This document shows positions 32,628-42,016 of a stretch of DNA of 64,000 bases, piece after piece. Position 1 is the stretch's first letter, and each line of letters opens with the position of its first letter. Position numbers and translations under genes: made by a program. Below the pieces are notes generated by a model, which was not told where the DNA came from, did no database searches, and was given only the letters and a program-made list of their open reading frames with translations. The stretch spans positions 1 through 64,000 of the forward strand of contig JBMOPE010000007.1 in NCBI GenBank assembly GCA_049323755.1. The letters are read 5' to 3'. Origin of the DNA: BRHc4a sp049323755 (lineage in GTDB: Bacteria; Bacillota; Desulfotomaculia; Desulfotomaculales; Desulfocucumaceae).

Positions 32628-34355
32628 ATGTTTGTGTTTAGCGCGGCGGTTAATCTGGAGAAAATAATAGATTCTGTAAGCAATGCTGTGATTTCAATTG
32701 ATGTAAAAGGAAAAATAACTTATTGCAATCAGCAGGTAGAGAAGTTCCTGGGCCTTCCGGTAGCTCATATCGTTGGCCGCAATGTAAAGGACTTTTTTCC
32801 CACAACCGGCCTGGTTGAAGTAGTAAAAGACGGTATACCGCAGATCGGGCGCAGGCTTGTACTTAACAACGGCACCTTTATTACCAATCGTACTCCTATA
32901 ATCAGTGATGGAAAAATTGTAGGGGCTGTGGCTGTTTTTCAGGATGTAACAGAAGTTCAAAATATAATTGACGAATTAAGTACCCAAAATGAGAATATCA
33001 GAGAGCTTAAGGAGACTCTGACCACCATTCTGGAATTGTCCAGCGACGGTATAGTTGCGGTTGACCGGGACTATAAAATAACTATGACTAATCAGGCTTT
33101 TGCCAGCTTCTTTAATAAAAAAGTGGAAGATATAATTGGCAAACATGTAAAGCAGGTCTACGGCAACCCTATTTTCCCCCAGGCCATGGAAACCGGTAAG
33201 GCGGAATACGGTTACGTTACAAGTCTAAACGGTCACGAGATTATCGCCAACCGTGTGCCTATCAGAAAAAACGGCGAGATAGTGGGGGCTTTGGGCACGG
33301 TGGTTTTTAAAAATATTTCAGACCTGTACAAGCTCAATGAAAAGATAACAAATCTCCGCAGCCAGCTTGATTTTTACCGGGATGAGCTAGTCCGGGTCAA
33401 CCGCGCCAAGTTCACCTTTGACCATATAATGGGAAACGATTCTGCCTTTATGAATTTAAAGGAAATTGCCAGGCGGGTAGCACGGACAAATTCTACTGTC
33501 CTTATTCGGGGGGAAAGCGGGACAGGGAAAGAGCTGTTTGCACATGCCATGTACACTGAGAGTGGTCGTAAAGGGGGCCCGTTTATAAAGGTCAATTGTG
33601 CGGCGGTGCCTGAAAACCTTTTGGAATCAGAGCTTTTCGGATACAGGGAAGGAGCCTTTACCGGAGCTAAAAAGGGTGGCCAGATAGGAAAATTCGAGCT
33701 TGCTCACAAAGGGGTAATTTTTCTGGATGAGATAGGGGATATGTCCCTGAATATGCAGGCAAAGCTGCTCCGTGTGCTCCAGGAAAAGGAGATAGAGAGA
33801 CTGGGGGATAATAAGCCCCGGCAGGTGGATGTGCGGGTTATCGCCGCCACCAACAGGAACCTGGAGGAAATGATTACCCGTAACGAGTTTCGCAGTGATT
33901 TATATTATCGTATAAATGTTGTTACATTGACTATACCGCCTCTCAGGGAAAGGGAGGGGGATCTGGATTTATTAACAGGGCATTTTTTAGATAAATTTAA
34001 TAAACAGTTCGGAATGAGAGTGGATGGAGTGGATGACGCTTCAAGGCGACTCCTTTTGAATCACCGCTGGCCGGGAAATGTTCGGGAGCTGGAAAATGTT
34101 GTGGAGAGAGCTTTCAATATATTGGACGGCAATATAATCAAAAAGGAGCACCTGCCGCTGTATATACAGAATGCAAAGAAACACTGTAAGATATACCAGG
34201 GAGCCCTGCCCAGGCTAATTGAAGAAATTGAGAGAGAGGCTTTGCTTGAAGCCCTGGAAAGCTGTGGGGGAAATAAGGTGCAGGCAGCGGAGAGGCTGGG
34301 TATATCACGGGCGGGGCTTTATAAAAAAATGAACAGGTATGGTATCAAAGATTGA
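32628..34355 (+). CDS. sigma-54-dependent enhancer-binding activator with two PAS domains
   Basis: 575 aa, ATG after AGGAAAGGGG. PAS domain 1 at about 10-115 (VSNAVISIDVKGKITYCNQQ), PAS domain 2 at about 135-245 (DGIVAVDRDYKITMTNQAFA), then an AAA+ domain: Walker A RGESGTGKELFA, the sigma-54 contact loop GAFTGA, Walker B VIFLDEIGDM, sensor RVIAATNRNLEEM. A C-terminal Fis-type helix-turn-helix follows, GGNKVQAAERLGISRAGLYK. The PAS domains suggest sensing of a small molecule. The next gene has a sigma-54 promoter and two matching palindromes upstream, so it is the likely target. Confidence 0.93.
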   Translation: MFVFSAAVNLEKIIDSVSNAVISIDVKGKITYCNQQVEKFLGLPVAHIVGRNVKDFFPTTGLVEVVKDGIPQIGRRLVLNNGTFITNRTPIISDGKIVGAVAVFQDVTEVQNIIDELSTQNENIRELKETLTTILELSSDGIVAVDRDYKITMTNQAFASFFNKKVEDIIGKHVKQVYGNPIFPQAMETGKAEYGYVTSLNGHEIIANRVPIRKNGEIVGALGTVVFKNISDLYKLNEKITNLRSQLDFYRDELVRVNRAKFTFDHIMGNDSAFMNLKEIARRVARTNSTVLIRGESGTGKELFAHAMYTESGRKGGPFIKVNCAAVPENLLESELFGYREGAFTGAKKGGQIGKFELAHKGVIFLDEIGDMSLNMQAKLLRVLQEKEIERLGDNKPRQVDVRVIAATNRNLEEMITRNEFRSDLYYRINVVTLTIPPLREREGDLDLLTGHFLDKFNKQFGMRVDGVDDASRRLLLNHRWPGNVRELENVVERAFNILDGNIIKKEHLPLYIQNAKKHCKIYQGALPRLIEEIEREALLEALESCGGNKVQAAERLGISRAGLYKKMNRYGIKD

Positions 34356-34363
34356 CGAAATAA

Positions 34364-34467
34364 TGTCGACTTTGTAGACATTATAAATAAAGTAGGCAGA
34401 TTCCCTTTTTTAAAACCAGGAGGCCGTTCTCTATGAGCGGTCCTTTTTTTTGTCTACAATGTGTACA
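34364..34467 (+). promoter_or_regulatory. two palindromic upstream activator sites
   Basis: TGTCGACTTTGTAGACA at 34364-34380 and TGTCTACAATGTGTACA at 34451-34467 are both imperfect palindromes of 17 bp sharing TGTCnACnnTGTnnACA. They lie about 60 and 150 bases upstream of a sigma-54 promoter, the usual distance for enhancer-binding proteins. Confidence 0.7.
34421..34450 (+). terminator. terminator after the sigma-54 activator gene
   Basis: AGGCCG at 34421-34426 pairs with CGGTCCT at about 34438-34444 (one bulge), followed by a run of eight T. It lies between the two activator palindromes and separates the regulator from its target. Confidence 0.65.
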
Positions 34468-34520
34468 TTAGAATTGTTCAATTTTAATGGTAAATCTCCA
34501 TTTTATTGATTTTTGTTAAC

Positions 34521-34535
34521 TGGTACGGCTTTTGC
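34521..34535 (+). promoter_or_regulatory. sigma-54 (-24/-12) promoter
   Basis: TGGTACG, four bases, TTGC: GG at 34522-34523 and GC at 34534-34535 are ten bases apart as required. It is 55 bases before the CoA-transferase start codon. Confidence 0.85.
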
Positions 34536-34589
34536 GATTTATTTGATGCAAATTATTCGAAATATATTGAGAAAGGGGAAATATAGAAA

Positions 34590-35957
34590 ATGTCTGTAGA
34601 TTTGTCCAGGGAAACAGCATTTAATCCCAATAATAGCAGAGTGGTAATGTACCCTGTGGACCGCAAAAGAATAAAAGAGATGTACAGGCAAAAGCTTGTG
34701 ACGGCACACGGAGTAGTAAAGCTTATAGAATCAGGAGATAATGTTGTTTTGCCCCTGGGTTGCGGAGAGCCAACAGCGCTGGTAGACGCCATGGCAGAGC
34801 GGGAAGGTGAGGTCATGGATGTCAAAGTTCACCAGATGCTTCCACTAAGAAAAGCCTCATATCTTGAGCAGCCAATGTCTAAAAGCTTTCGCCATATTTC
34901 CTGGTTTGTCAGCGGGGCAAGCAGGAAGGGAGTAAACGAGGGCTGGGCAGATTTTATGCCTGCCCACTTCCACGACATACCGCGTCAGCTAAGGGATTTT
35001 ATTAAGGTGGATGTTTTTATGGGCATGGTTTCTCCCATGGATGACCGGGGATATTTTAGTTTTGGTCTTTCAGTTGATTATACTACCACTGCCGCTGCCC
35101 AGGCGAAAATAGTCATATTGGAGGTCAACCCCAATATGCCGCGAACAAGGGGGCACAGCCTCATACATGTATCCGAGGTTGACTATATTGTGGAAAATAA
35201 CACAGCCATTCCGGAGCTGGCAATACCGCCGGTGACTGTGGAGGACAACCTTATAGGCTGCTATATTGCAGAGATGATTGAGGACGGCTCCACTATCCAG
35301 CTGGGCATTGGCGGTATGCCCAACGCTGTGGCCCAGGCCCTTATTAACAAAAAAAATCTGGGCGTTCACACCGAAATGATAACCGACGGGATGGTGGACC
35401 TTGTAGAGGCCGGTGTAATCAACGGGCGTGCCAAGTCACTTCATCCTAACATGCTTATTGGCAGCTTTGCTGCCGGCACTAGGCGACTGTATGATTTTTT
35501 GAATGATAATCCCATGGTGGAAATGTACCCTGTCTCTTATGTCAATGATCCTTATTTGATAGGTCAGAACAATAAAATGGTGTCCATCAATGCCACCCTC
35601 GAACTGGATCTTTTCGGCCAGTGCGCGTCTGAAAGCATCGGTCCTGTTCAATACAGCGCCACAGGCGGGCAGTCTGATTTTGCCAGGGGGTGCCTCCGCT
35701 CTCCGGGTGGCAAGGGATTCATTGCCTTAAAGTCAACTGCAAAAAAGGGGGCAATTTCAAAAATAGTTCCGGTTTTAAAGCAGGGGTCAATTGTTACTTG
35801 CTCAAGAAATGATGTGGACCATATTGTTACCGAATACGGTGTGGCTAAGCTCCGTGGAAAATCGGGCAGGGAAAGGGCGCTCGAAATAATAGCAGTAGCC
35901 CACCCTGATTTCCGTCCCGGGTTAAGAGAGGCGGCACGTAAAATGCAGCTTTTATAA
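34590..35957 (+). CDS. acetyl-CoA hydrolase/CoA-transferase family enzyme (4-hydroxybutyrate/butyrate type)
   Basis: 455 aa, ATG after GAAAGGGG. Two-domain CoA-transferase family I fold. GCGEPTALVDAMAERE at the N-terminus, IQLGIGGMPNAVAQALI for CoA binding, TEMITDGMVDLVEAGVINGR with the catalytic Glu in the TEM segment, YSATGGQSDFARGC and VDHIVTEYGVAKLRGKSGRE at the end. Relatives transfer CoA between acetate and butyrate, 4-hydroxybutyrate or similar acids. The sigma-54 promoter and adjacent PAS activator indicate induction by a metabolite. The exact acyl group cannot be read from sequence. Confidence 0.88.
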   Translation: MSVDLSRETAFNPNNSRVVMYPVDRKRIKEMYRQKLVTAHGVVKLIESGDNVVLPLGCGEPTALVDAMAEREGEVMDVKVHQMLPLRKASYLEQPMSKSFRHISWFVSGASRKGVNEGWADFMPAHFHDIPRQLRDFIKVDVFMGMVSPMDDRGYFSFGLSVDYTTTAAAQAKIVILEVNPNMPRTRGHSLIHVSEVDYIVENNTAIPELAIPPVTVEDNLIGCYIAEMIEDGSTIQLGIGGMPNAVAQALINKKNLGVHTEMITDGMVDLVEAGVINGRAKSLHPNMLIGSFAAGTRRLYDFLNDNPMVEMYPVSYVNDPYLIGQNNKMVSINATLELDLFGQCASESIGPVQYSATGGQSDFARGCLRSPGGKGFIALKSTAKKGAISKIVPVLKQGSIVTCSRNDVDHIVTEYGVAKLRGKSGRERALEIIAVAHPDFRPGLREAARKMQLL

Positions 35958-35983
35958 ATAGAGGCAGACAGCTTTTAAGAGGG

Positions 35984-36046
35984 GGGATTAGGGATTGGGG
36001 ATTGGGAATTGGGAAATGGGAATTGATTCCCATTTCCCAATTGGTA
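35984..36046. repeat. heptamer-derived repeat with inverted copy
   Basis: GGGATTGGGGATTGGGAATT followed by TGGGAAATGGGAATTGATTC and its inverse TTCCCATTTCCCAATTGG. The inverted arrangement could fold as a hairpin between the convergent CoA-transferase and M24 peptidase genes. Same family as the tandem repeat at 9790. Confidence 0.7.
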
Positions 36047-36075
36047 CCCGTATTTCCGCAGCTGGACCAGCGGCA

Positions 36076-37257
36076 CTATATATATATTATGTTTTCATCA
36101 AATAATGTCAGGGTTTCAAGGCCGTTGTCCCCTACCACGAAAGTATTTTCTATCCCTACCGCTCCGTCAGGGAAAACGAACTTGGGCTCCAGGGCTATAA
36201 CCATTCCTGCTTCCAGTGGAGTTTTAAAGCCCTTTGCCAGCACCGGCAGCTCATCCAGCTCTATGCCCACCCCGTGTCCCACAAAGGGAGCGGGCTGGGG
36301 GTAGCCCATAAAATGATCCAGCAGGCCTTGGCTGGCAGCTATTTCGACCGCCAGGCTGTATAACTCCTGGCAGGGCACTCCGGGCTTTGCTTTTTGTTTA
36401 ATTTCCTCCTGAATGTTTATAGCTATTTCATATGCCTTTTCGAATTTTGGCGATAGTTTTCCAATACAAAAGACCCTTGCCTGGTCAACCATATATCCGT
36501 CATATACGCCTACATAATCAAGCATTACCGGTTCATTCACGGCAATTGTTTTAAAGCCGGCCCCCTGTGGAAATGACGGGTTAAGCCCCGGGCCTCCTGT
36601 GGGGCTGTCAAGGAAGCTGGGAATGCCAAGATTTGATCCCGACATAAGGTGGCCGTATACAATTTCCTGGTTAAAGCCCCGCATCCTTATATAGCACTGG
36701 TGGCCGTTTCGCCGATACTCCGCTTCCAGCTTGCCGGCAAGCTCCACTTCAGTGATTCCTTCTACCAGAATATCCTTTGCCTTTGAAAAGATTTTATAAT
36801 TAAGCTTTGCAGCGCCTCTTAAGACATCTATCTCGTATGGGGACTTACTCATCCTTACTGACCTTATATGTGCGCTTATGTCAACTATTCTTGCAGTTGA
36901 AAAAAGTTTTTGATATTTGAGATAGAGGTAGGCCGGGAGCACATCCAGCTCAAAGCCTATCTCTTTAATGTTTGTAAATCCGTATGAGCTGATAACTTCG
37001 GGCAAGTCCTTCGTGTTTTCCAGGGGTATTACTTCAGAAAGTGCAGACTCTTCCCTGGCTCTCCGGAAGTTTTTTCTGACCATTAAAACAGGCTTCCCCT
37101 CCGCCGGAATGAAAAGGTGAGACTGCTGAACCGTGCCTGCAAAATAAAACAGGTCTGCGTTTTGGACAATAATAGCCCCGTGGCAGCCTTCCTTTTGTAA
37201 GACACCTTGCAATTTTTCTATCCGGCTGGTTAATTCTTTTTGAGGTGTAAGTATCAT
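36076..37257 (-). CDS. M24-family aminopeptidase/Xaa-Pro peptidase-like protein
   Basis: 393 aa from the ATG at 37257 (GGGAGG upstream), not the in-frame ATG five codons earlier. An N-terminal creatinase-type domain (GAIIVQNADLFYFAGTVQQS) is followed by a pita-bread domain with the metal ligands: MLDYVGVYDGYMVDQARVFC (Asp, Asp), PFVGHGVGIELDELPVL (His), IALEPKFVFPDGAVGIENTF (Glu, Glu). It hydrolyses a peptide, probably with proline in the second position, or a creatine-like amidine. Cytoplasmic. It appears monocistronic. Confidence 0.88.
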   Translation of the reverse strand: MILTPQKELTSRIEKLQGVLQKEGCHGAIIVQNADLFYFAGTVQQSHLFIPAEGKPVLMVRKNFRRAREESALSEVIPLENTKDLPEVISSYGFTNIKEIGFELDVLPAYLYLKYQKLFSTARIVDISAHIRSVRMSKSPYEIDVLRGAAKLNYKIFSKAKDILVEGITEVELAGKLEAEYRRNGHQCYIRMRGFNQEIVYGHLMSGSNLGIPSFLDSPTGGPGLNPSFPQGAGFKTIAVNEPVMLDYVGVYDGYMVDQARVFCIGKLSPKFEKAYEIAINIQEEIKQKAKPGVPCQELYSLAVEIAASQGLLDHFMGYPQPAPFVGHGVGIELDELPVLAKGFKTPLEAGMVIALEPKFVFPDGAVGIENTFVVGDNGLETLTLFDENIIYI

Positions 37258-37325
37258 ATACAGCCCTCCCATCTGAAAAATTTAATGAGCAAAAATTATG
37301 CCAAAATGTTATTTGAGCGCTTTTT

Positions 37326-37553
37326 TTAAAAAGTAAATATATCTATAGGGATAACAACCGGCCTGTAAAGGTTTACTCTGGCTTTTATCCTATTAAAATG
37401 GTGTAACCGGACATATACATGGTCAATATTTATTAACATTTTTTTGTGGTTTGTCAGTTTTTCAAGGGCATATACAAATTTCCTCATGGTGATGGCGTTA
37501 TGTCCGGCAGAGCCGGAATAGTCAAAAGCTGCAGCCCTTTCAATATACCCCAA
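37326..37553 (-). CDS. small hypothetical protein
   Basis: 75 aa, TTG start at 37553 with GGAAGG in front. The sequence is mixed in composition with no low-complexity stretch (IERAAAFDYSGSAGHNAITM, RKFVYALEKLTNHKKMLINI, VNLYRPVVIPIDIF) and could be a real small soluble protein. I do not recognise it. It lies in a 520-base gap between the M24 peptidase and an MFS permease; the rest of the gap (about 37554-37792) is AT-rich with a GGGGTTTAACC-type hairpin and no gene. Confidence 0.35.
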   Translation of the reverse strand: MGYIERAAAFDYSGSAGHNAITMRKFVYALEKLTNHKKMLINIDHVYVRLHHFNRIKARVNLYRPVVIPIDIFTF

Positions 37554-37792
37554 AACGCCTTCCAGCGGAATGAGTTTTGGGGTTTAACCATTCTTTTATT
37601 GAATGGAAGTGACTCCTTATTAAAGTTATTAAGTGAAAATATTATAATGTAATGACTAAAAATAAACATTATTGCCGAAAAAACAAGTTTTATGTTAGAA
37701 TTACATCGCATAGTCCCCTGAGTTCAGATAAGCCAACAGAGATATTGTTCATAACTTCTCCTGTATTTTTTTATGTTATTTGAAAAATAGCA

Positions 37793-39265
37793 TTGATTAA
37801 TCTGCTTTTTAGTATACAGACTAAATTTGGCCGAAAGGGAAGCGTAGCGGACTTGAAGGGTAATCTGAAAAACTGGCAGATAATTTTGTACAGCATGGGC
37901 GGGGAATCATACATGGTGGTCTTTGCCCTGACATCATGGATTATGTACGGCTATTGCCCTCCGGAAGGAAAGGGCATACAGCTCGTTTCCCTGGCGACTT
38001 TTTCAGCCATTGCCACCCTTGCCCGTATTCTTGAGGCGGTTTTAAACCCGGTGGTGGGGTACATCAGTGACAACACACGCACTCCATGGGGCAGAAGGAT
38101 CCCTTTTATTTTTGTGGGAGCACTGTTTACAACGATATCAATGATTATGATTTCGAGACCTCCGGTTACAACCGGTATGGATTATTTAAATTCTGTTTAT
38201 TTTACATTTTTCTTTATAATAATGACGGTTTCCAGTCTGGTGATGTACCAGCCTGTCCTTGCCCTCGGGCCGGAGATAACAGCTGACAGCAATGAAAGAG
38301 TCAAGGTAACAAGTATTGCTCTATTTATGGGAGTCGTTATTGGGATTTTTAACCTGACACAGGGACTTGTCTTTGAGAAATTTGGATTTGCTGATATGAC
38401 CATGATCTTTGGGATTATGGTTTTTATACTGGCTATGGGCCCGGTTATATCGATTAATGAAAGAAGAGATGTAATTAGAAGGGATAACATTGAATTAGAC
38501 GGAAAAATAGGCTTCTTTCAAGGAATAATAAGTATTCTAAATAACAAAATATTTATTCTGTTCGCACTTGCAAACAGCATTCAGATGCTTTCTTTTGTTA
38601 CCCTCACTGCTGTTGCTCCTTACCTTCTTACAGAAGTTGCCGGGAAAAAGCCGGGTGACACCGCAGTTCTTGGTTTCTTTTTTCTTGCGGGGATGTTTGC
38701 GGGTATTCCGACGGCAAATTTTTTTACCAAAAAATACTGTAAAAAGAGTATTTTTGCCTGGAGCGTCCTGGCGGGTTCGGTTCTCTTTTTTATTATGACT
38801 TTTTTGATGCTGATGCCGGGTAAGCTTGTATATCCCGTTATACTAATCTTTGCCTTCGTATACGCTTTTTTCTTCATGTTTGTCAATACTGTCAAAAACC
38901 CAATGCTGGCAGACATTATTCTTTTTGACTTAAACCTGTCAGGCGAACGTAAGGAGGCCATGTATGTCGGGACACACGGTCTTATATTCAGGATAATAGA
39001 TTCAGCCAACATACCTATTACAGCAGCCCTCTTCGCCTATTTCGGCTACAGTACAACAAATCCCCTGGGGATTTATCTGATATTTCCTGTGTGTGCGGTC
39101 ATTAACTTTATAAGCTACCTGATAATTCGGCACTACCCCCTGGATGACCATGGCTGGTTCCTTGAAGGATACCAGGAAAAATACAATTGCCTGGTGGACA
39201 GGCTTAAAAAAAGAAAACTTTCGATTTTTAAAAGGGATCTAAGCCCTAAGGCTGACATTGTATAA
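37793..39265 (+). CDS. MFS transporter, GPH (sugar:cation symporter-like) family
   Basis: 490 aa. The start is uncertain: TTG at 37793 opens the frame but has no clear ribosome binding site, and a TTG at 37853 is an alternative. Twelve membrane segments. The GPH/MelB signature follows the second helix: VVGYISDNTRTPWGRRIPFI, with the Asp and Arg typical of the family. Other helices include FSAIATLARILEAVLNPV and VYAFFFMFVNTVKNPMLADI. It imports or exports a solute together with a cation. No sugar-catabolism genes are near, so the substrate is open. Confidence 0.85.
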   Translation: MINLLFSIQTKFGRKGSVADLKGNLKNWQIILYSMGGESYMVVFALTSWIMYGYCPPEGKGIQLVSLATFSAIATLARILEAVLNPVVGYISDNTRTPWGRRIPFIFVGALFTTISMIMISRPPVTTGMDYLNSVYFTFFFIIMTVSSLVMYQPVLALGPEITADSNERVKVTSIALFMGVVIGIFNLTQGLVFEKFGFADMTMIFGIMVFILAMGPVISINERRDVIRRDNIELDGKIGFFQGIISILNNKIFILFALANSIQMLSFVTLTAVAPYLLTEVAGKKPGDTAVLGFFFLAGMFAGIPTANFFTKKYCKKSIFAWSVLAGSVLFFIMTFLMLMPGKLVYPVILIFAFVYAFFFMFVNTVKNPMLADIILFDLNLSGERKEAMYVGTHGLIFRIIDSANIPITAALFAYFGYSTTNPLGIYLIFPVCAVINFISYLIIRHYPLDDHGWFLEGYQEKYNCLVDRLKKRKLSIFKRDLSPKADIV

Positions 39266-39349
39266 GTTGTCGGCAAAAAGTGGAAAAATGATAATCTCAC
39301 CAGACAGGTTATATGGTAATATATGGTAAACCTGACTGGGGGGGTTCAT

Positions 39350-39511
39350 ATGAGTGGGCTGGGGGAATATAAGGGCCTTCTTCTTTTAGGGATTGTTACA
39401 TTTTGCGCGGTGTGTGTAATCCAGTTCATATCTACTTTGGTTTTTGGCCAGGGGGAATATAATGATCTTCTTTCAGCCGGTAAAATATACTTTTTCAGGA
39501 ACAGTAAATAG
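39350..39511 (+). CDS. single-pass membrane small protein
   Basis: 53 aa from the ATG at 39350, which follows GGGGGGG; the frame opens at 39323. One membrane helix (residues about 8-29, LLLLGIVTFCAVCVIQFIST) and a short charged tail ending YFFRNSK. No family recognised. It stands alone between the MFS permease and the enoate-reductase-like gene. Confidence 0.5.
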   Translation: MSGLGEYKGLLLLGIVTFCAVCVIQFISTLVFGQGEYNDLLSAGKIYFFRNSK

Positions 39512-39714
39512 TCTGAATATACACCAACAGAGAATGAAAATTTATTTACGGGGTAGTAATACCCTGAGAGCAAATCCTCTATGACGTCTGTGGCTCATAA
39601 AGAAGACATTCAATGTTTTCATGACAGAAGTTCGGGTATTCCTTTAGATTTAAAAACTGTGGTAAATTGAAGGGTAAACGGTTATTAGGCTTGCCTTCAG
39701 AGTACCGCATGCAA

Positions 39715-39795
39715 AAAAATTCTGGATTCTGAATTCTGAATTCTGGATTCCGCCGCTGGAACAGCGGCAACGCCCGTAGGGCGTTTATTTTTTGT
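39715..39795 (+). repeat. ATTCTGGATTC tandem repeat with terminator-like hairpin
   Basis: Four near-copies of a heptamer (TTCTGGA/TTCTGAA) at 39720-39750, then CCGCTG/CAGCGG, then AACGCCC (39769-39775) pairing with GGGCGTT (39779-39785) and a T-rich tail. The unit resembles that at 46125-46170 (heptamer, CCGCTGGC...GCGG, AACGCCC), so it is a dispersed composite repeat. Otherwise the 360-base gap 39512-39876 holds no gene that I see. Confidence 0.6.
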
Positions 39796-39876
39796 AAAAT
39801 TTTAATTGACTGAAAAAAAATTAAGTATAAAATTATATATAACACTGTACTGGTTATATTTAAGGAGGGGTGCTTT

Positions 39877-41871
39877 TTGAGACTGCTATTTACGCCCATT
39901 AAAGTAGGATCAATGGAATTGAGAAACCGTATTTCAATGCCGGCCATACACCATTGCTATAGCCCGGGAGGACATGTAAACGACAGATTGATAAAGTACT
40001 ATGAAACAAGGGCCAAGGGCGGTGCGGCACTGATTATAGTGGGAGGGTGCACCATTGATAAAATAGGCGTGGGCCCCTTAATGATAGGCCTGCACGATGA
40101 CGAGTACATAGAAGGTTTACAAAAACTTACAGGGGCAGTTAAAAGTGCCGGGGCAAAAATTGCAGCCCAGCTCTACCAGGCTGGAAGGTATACCCATTCT
40201 TTCTTTACGGGTCAGCAGGCACTAGCGCCTTCTCCCATCGCCTCGCAGCTTACCAGGGAAGTTCCCAGGGAAATGACCACAGATGATATAAAGATGGTTA
40301 TTGAAAGTTTTGGGGAGGCAGCACTCAGGGCTAAAAAGTCAGGCTTTGACGCTGTTGAAATAATCGCCAGCGCAGGTTATTTGATTTGCCAGTTCCTATC
40401 CCCCATAACCAACCAGAGAACCGATAGCTATGGGGGGTCGTGGGCGAACAGGTGCCGCTTCGGTATTGAGGTTGTTAAAAAAGTCAGAGAAAAGGTAGGA
40501 AGCGATTTTACTATAATGGTGAGGCTGTCGGGCAATGATTTTATGCCGGGAAGCAACACAAACAAAGAGGCTGCCATGTTTGCCGCAGAGCTTGAAAAAG
40601 CAGGGGTGGATTGCTTCAACGTCACCGGGGGATGGCATGAAACCAGGGTTCCGCAGATTACCGGGGATCTCCCCAGTGGAGGATTTGCATACCTTGCCCA
40701 GGGCGTTAAGGCCGCTGTTACCGTTCCGGTAATAGCCAGCAACAGGATAAACGACCCCCTGCTGGCTGAAGAGATTTTGCGGAGCGGCCAGGCAGATATG
40801 GTCAATATAGGCAGGCCAATGATTGCAGATCCGGAGTTTGCCAATAAGGCCATGAGCGGAAATGTAAAGTCCATAAGAAAGTGCCTTGCCTGCAACCAGG
40901 GGTGCATGGATATGGTGTTTTCAGCCCAGGATGTTCATTGCGCGGTTAACCCCATGGCTGGGCGAGAGCATGAGATAAGTGTGGACCCGGCGCCAGCAGC
41001 CCGAAGAGTCCTTGTAATAGGCGGAGGGCCGGCCGGAATGGAAGCGGCTTTTACGGCTGCCTCAAGGGGGCATCATGTCACACTTTGGGAAAGAAGTTCC
41101 CGCCTGGGCGGCCAGATTCACTACGCCGCTGCGCCTCCGGGTAAACAGGAGTTTTTAACCCTTGTGGGCTATTATGAGCATGTACTGGCTGAAAAGGGGG
41201 TTAAAGTGCTACTTAACCAGGAAGCGACGGTGGATAATGTTACATCGGAAAATGCCGATGTGGTGATTATAGCCACCGGGGCCAAACCTGCAGGCGCTCC
41301 TTTTAGTGTGACAGCACCGGACAAGGTCTATTCTGCTATAGAAGTTTTAGGCGGAACTGCAGTACTTGGCAGGGAAGTTGTGGTTATAGGCGGTGGGGCC
41401 GTTGGCTGTGAGACTGCTTTAAGCATTGCCGAAATGGGAACAATAAACGCTGACACCCTTAAATTCCTTATGGAAAATGAGGCCGAGTCCTATGAGACTC
41501 TCTTGAAGCTTCTTAACCGTGGTAATAAAAATGTAACCATTGTTGAGCTGCTAAAGGGGATTGGCAGGGATATCGGCAAGAGCACCCGCTGGGTGGTTAT
41601 GAAGAATATAAAAAGACTTGGCATCAATGTTATAGACCAGGCTGGCGTTAAAGAGGTCAATGAAGGCGGCGTAGTTATAGAAAGAGAAGGGCAGGAATCC
41701 CTTATCCCGGCTGACAGTGTGGTACTGGCAGTGGGAGCAAAGTCGGTAAATGAACTTTTCAGCCTGTTGGGTGGCAAGGTGCCCGAACTCCACTTGATTG
41801 GAGATGCTTCAAAACCCAGGAAGGTTACAGAGGCCATACGCGAGGGATTTGAGCTGGCCATTAAGATTTAA
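39877..41871 (+). CDS. NADH:flavin oxidoreductase / enoate-reductase-type FMN-FeS-FAD enzyme
   Basis: 664 aa, TTG start after AAGGAGGGG. Three parts: an Old-Yellow-Enzyme FMN barrel (1 to about 350; FTPIKVGSMELRNRISMPAI, AAQLYQAGRYTHS, FDAVEIIASAGYLICQFLSP, SYGGSWANRCRF), a 4Fe-4S site (CLACNQGCMDMVFSAQDVHC, CxxCxxxC-x12-C), and an FAD/NAD(P) domain (VLVIGGGPAGMEAAFTAASR; VVVIGGGAVGCETALSIAEM). This architecture is that of 2,4-dienoyl-CoA reductase, trimethylamine dehydrogenase and clostridial enoate reductase. It reduces an activated C=C bond with NAD(P)H. Substrate not determined. Confidence 0.92.
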   Translation: MRLLFTPIKVGSMELRNRISMPAIHHCYSPGGHVNDRLIKYYETRAKGGAALIIVGGCTIDKIGVGPLMIGLHDDEYIEGLQKLTGAVKSAGAKIAAQLYQAGRYTHSFFTGQQALAPSPIASQLTREVPREMTTDDIKMVIESFGEAALRAKKSGFDAVEIIASAGYLICQFLSPITNQRTDSYGGSWANRCRFGIEVVKKVREKVGSDFTIMVRLSGNDFMPGSNTNKEAAMFAAELEKAGVDCFNVTGGWHETRVPQITGDLPSGGFAYLAQGVKAAVTVPVIASNRINDPLLAEEILRSGQADMVNIGRPMIADPEFANKAMSGNVKSIRKCLACNQGCMDMVFSAQDVHCAVNPMAGREHEISVDPAPAARRVLVIGGGPAGMEAAFTAASRGHHVTLWERSSRLGGQIHYAAAPPGKQEFLTLVGYYEHVLAEKGVKVLLNQEATVDNVTSENADVVIIATGAKPAGAPFSVTAPDKVYSAIEVLGGTAVLGREVVVIGGGAVGCETALSIAEMGTINADTLKFLMENEAESYETLLKLLNRGNKNVTIVELLKGIGRDIGKSTRWVVMKNIKRLGINVIDQAGVKEVNEGGVVIEREGQESLIPADSVVLAVGAKSVNELFSLLGGKVPELHLIGDASKPRKVTEAIREGFELAIKI

Positions 41872-41888
41872 AGACAGCTGTGGAGTAA

Positions 41889-41973
41889 CGGAATTAGGAA
41901 TTAGGAATTAGGGGTTAGGGGTTAGGGGTTAGGATTGATTCCTGATTCCCATTCCCCAATTCCTATTCCGGAC
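41889..41973. repeat. heptamer repeats in direct and inverted order
   Basis: GGAATTA repeated three times and GGGGTTA three times, then inverted ATTCCTGATTCCCATTCCCC and TCCTATTCCGG. Same dispersed family as 9790 and 35984. It may fold as a long hairpin between the enoate-reductase gene and the next PadR gene. Confidence 0.7.
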
Positions 41974-42016
41974 CATTGAGCAATGCTCAAATTAAATCTA
42001 ATGCGACGGTGATGCT

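Noticed and set aside
39579..39947. 122-codon minus-strand frame before the enoate-reductase gene
   Set aside because: It overlaps the real gene start and reads through the heptamer repeat (RNPEFRIQNPEF), which gives a spurious protein.
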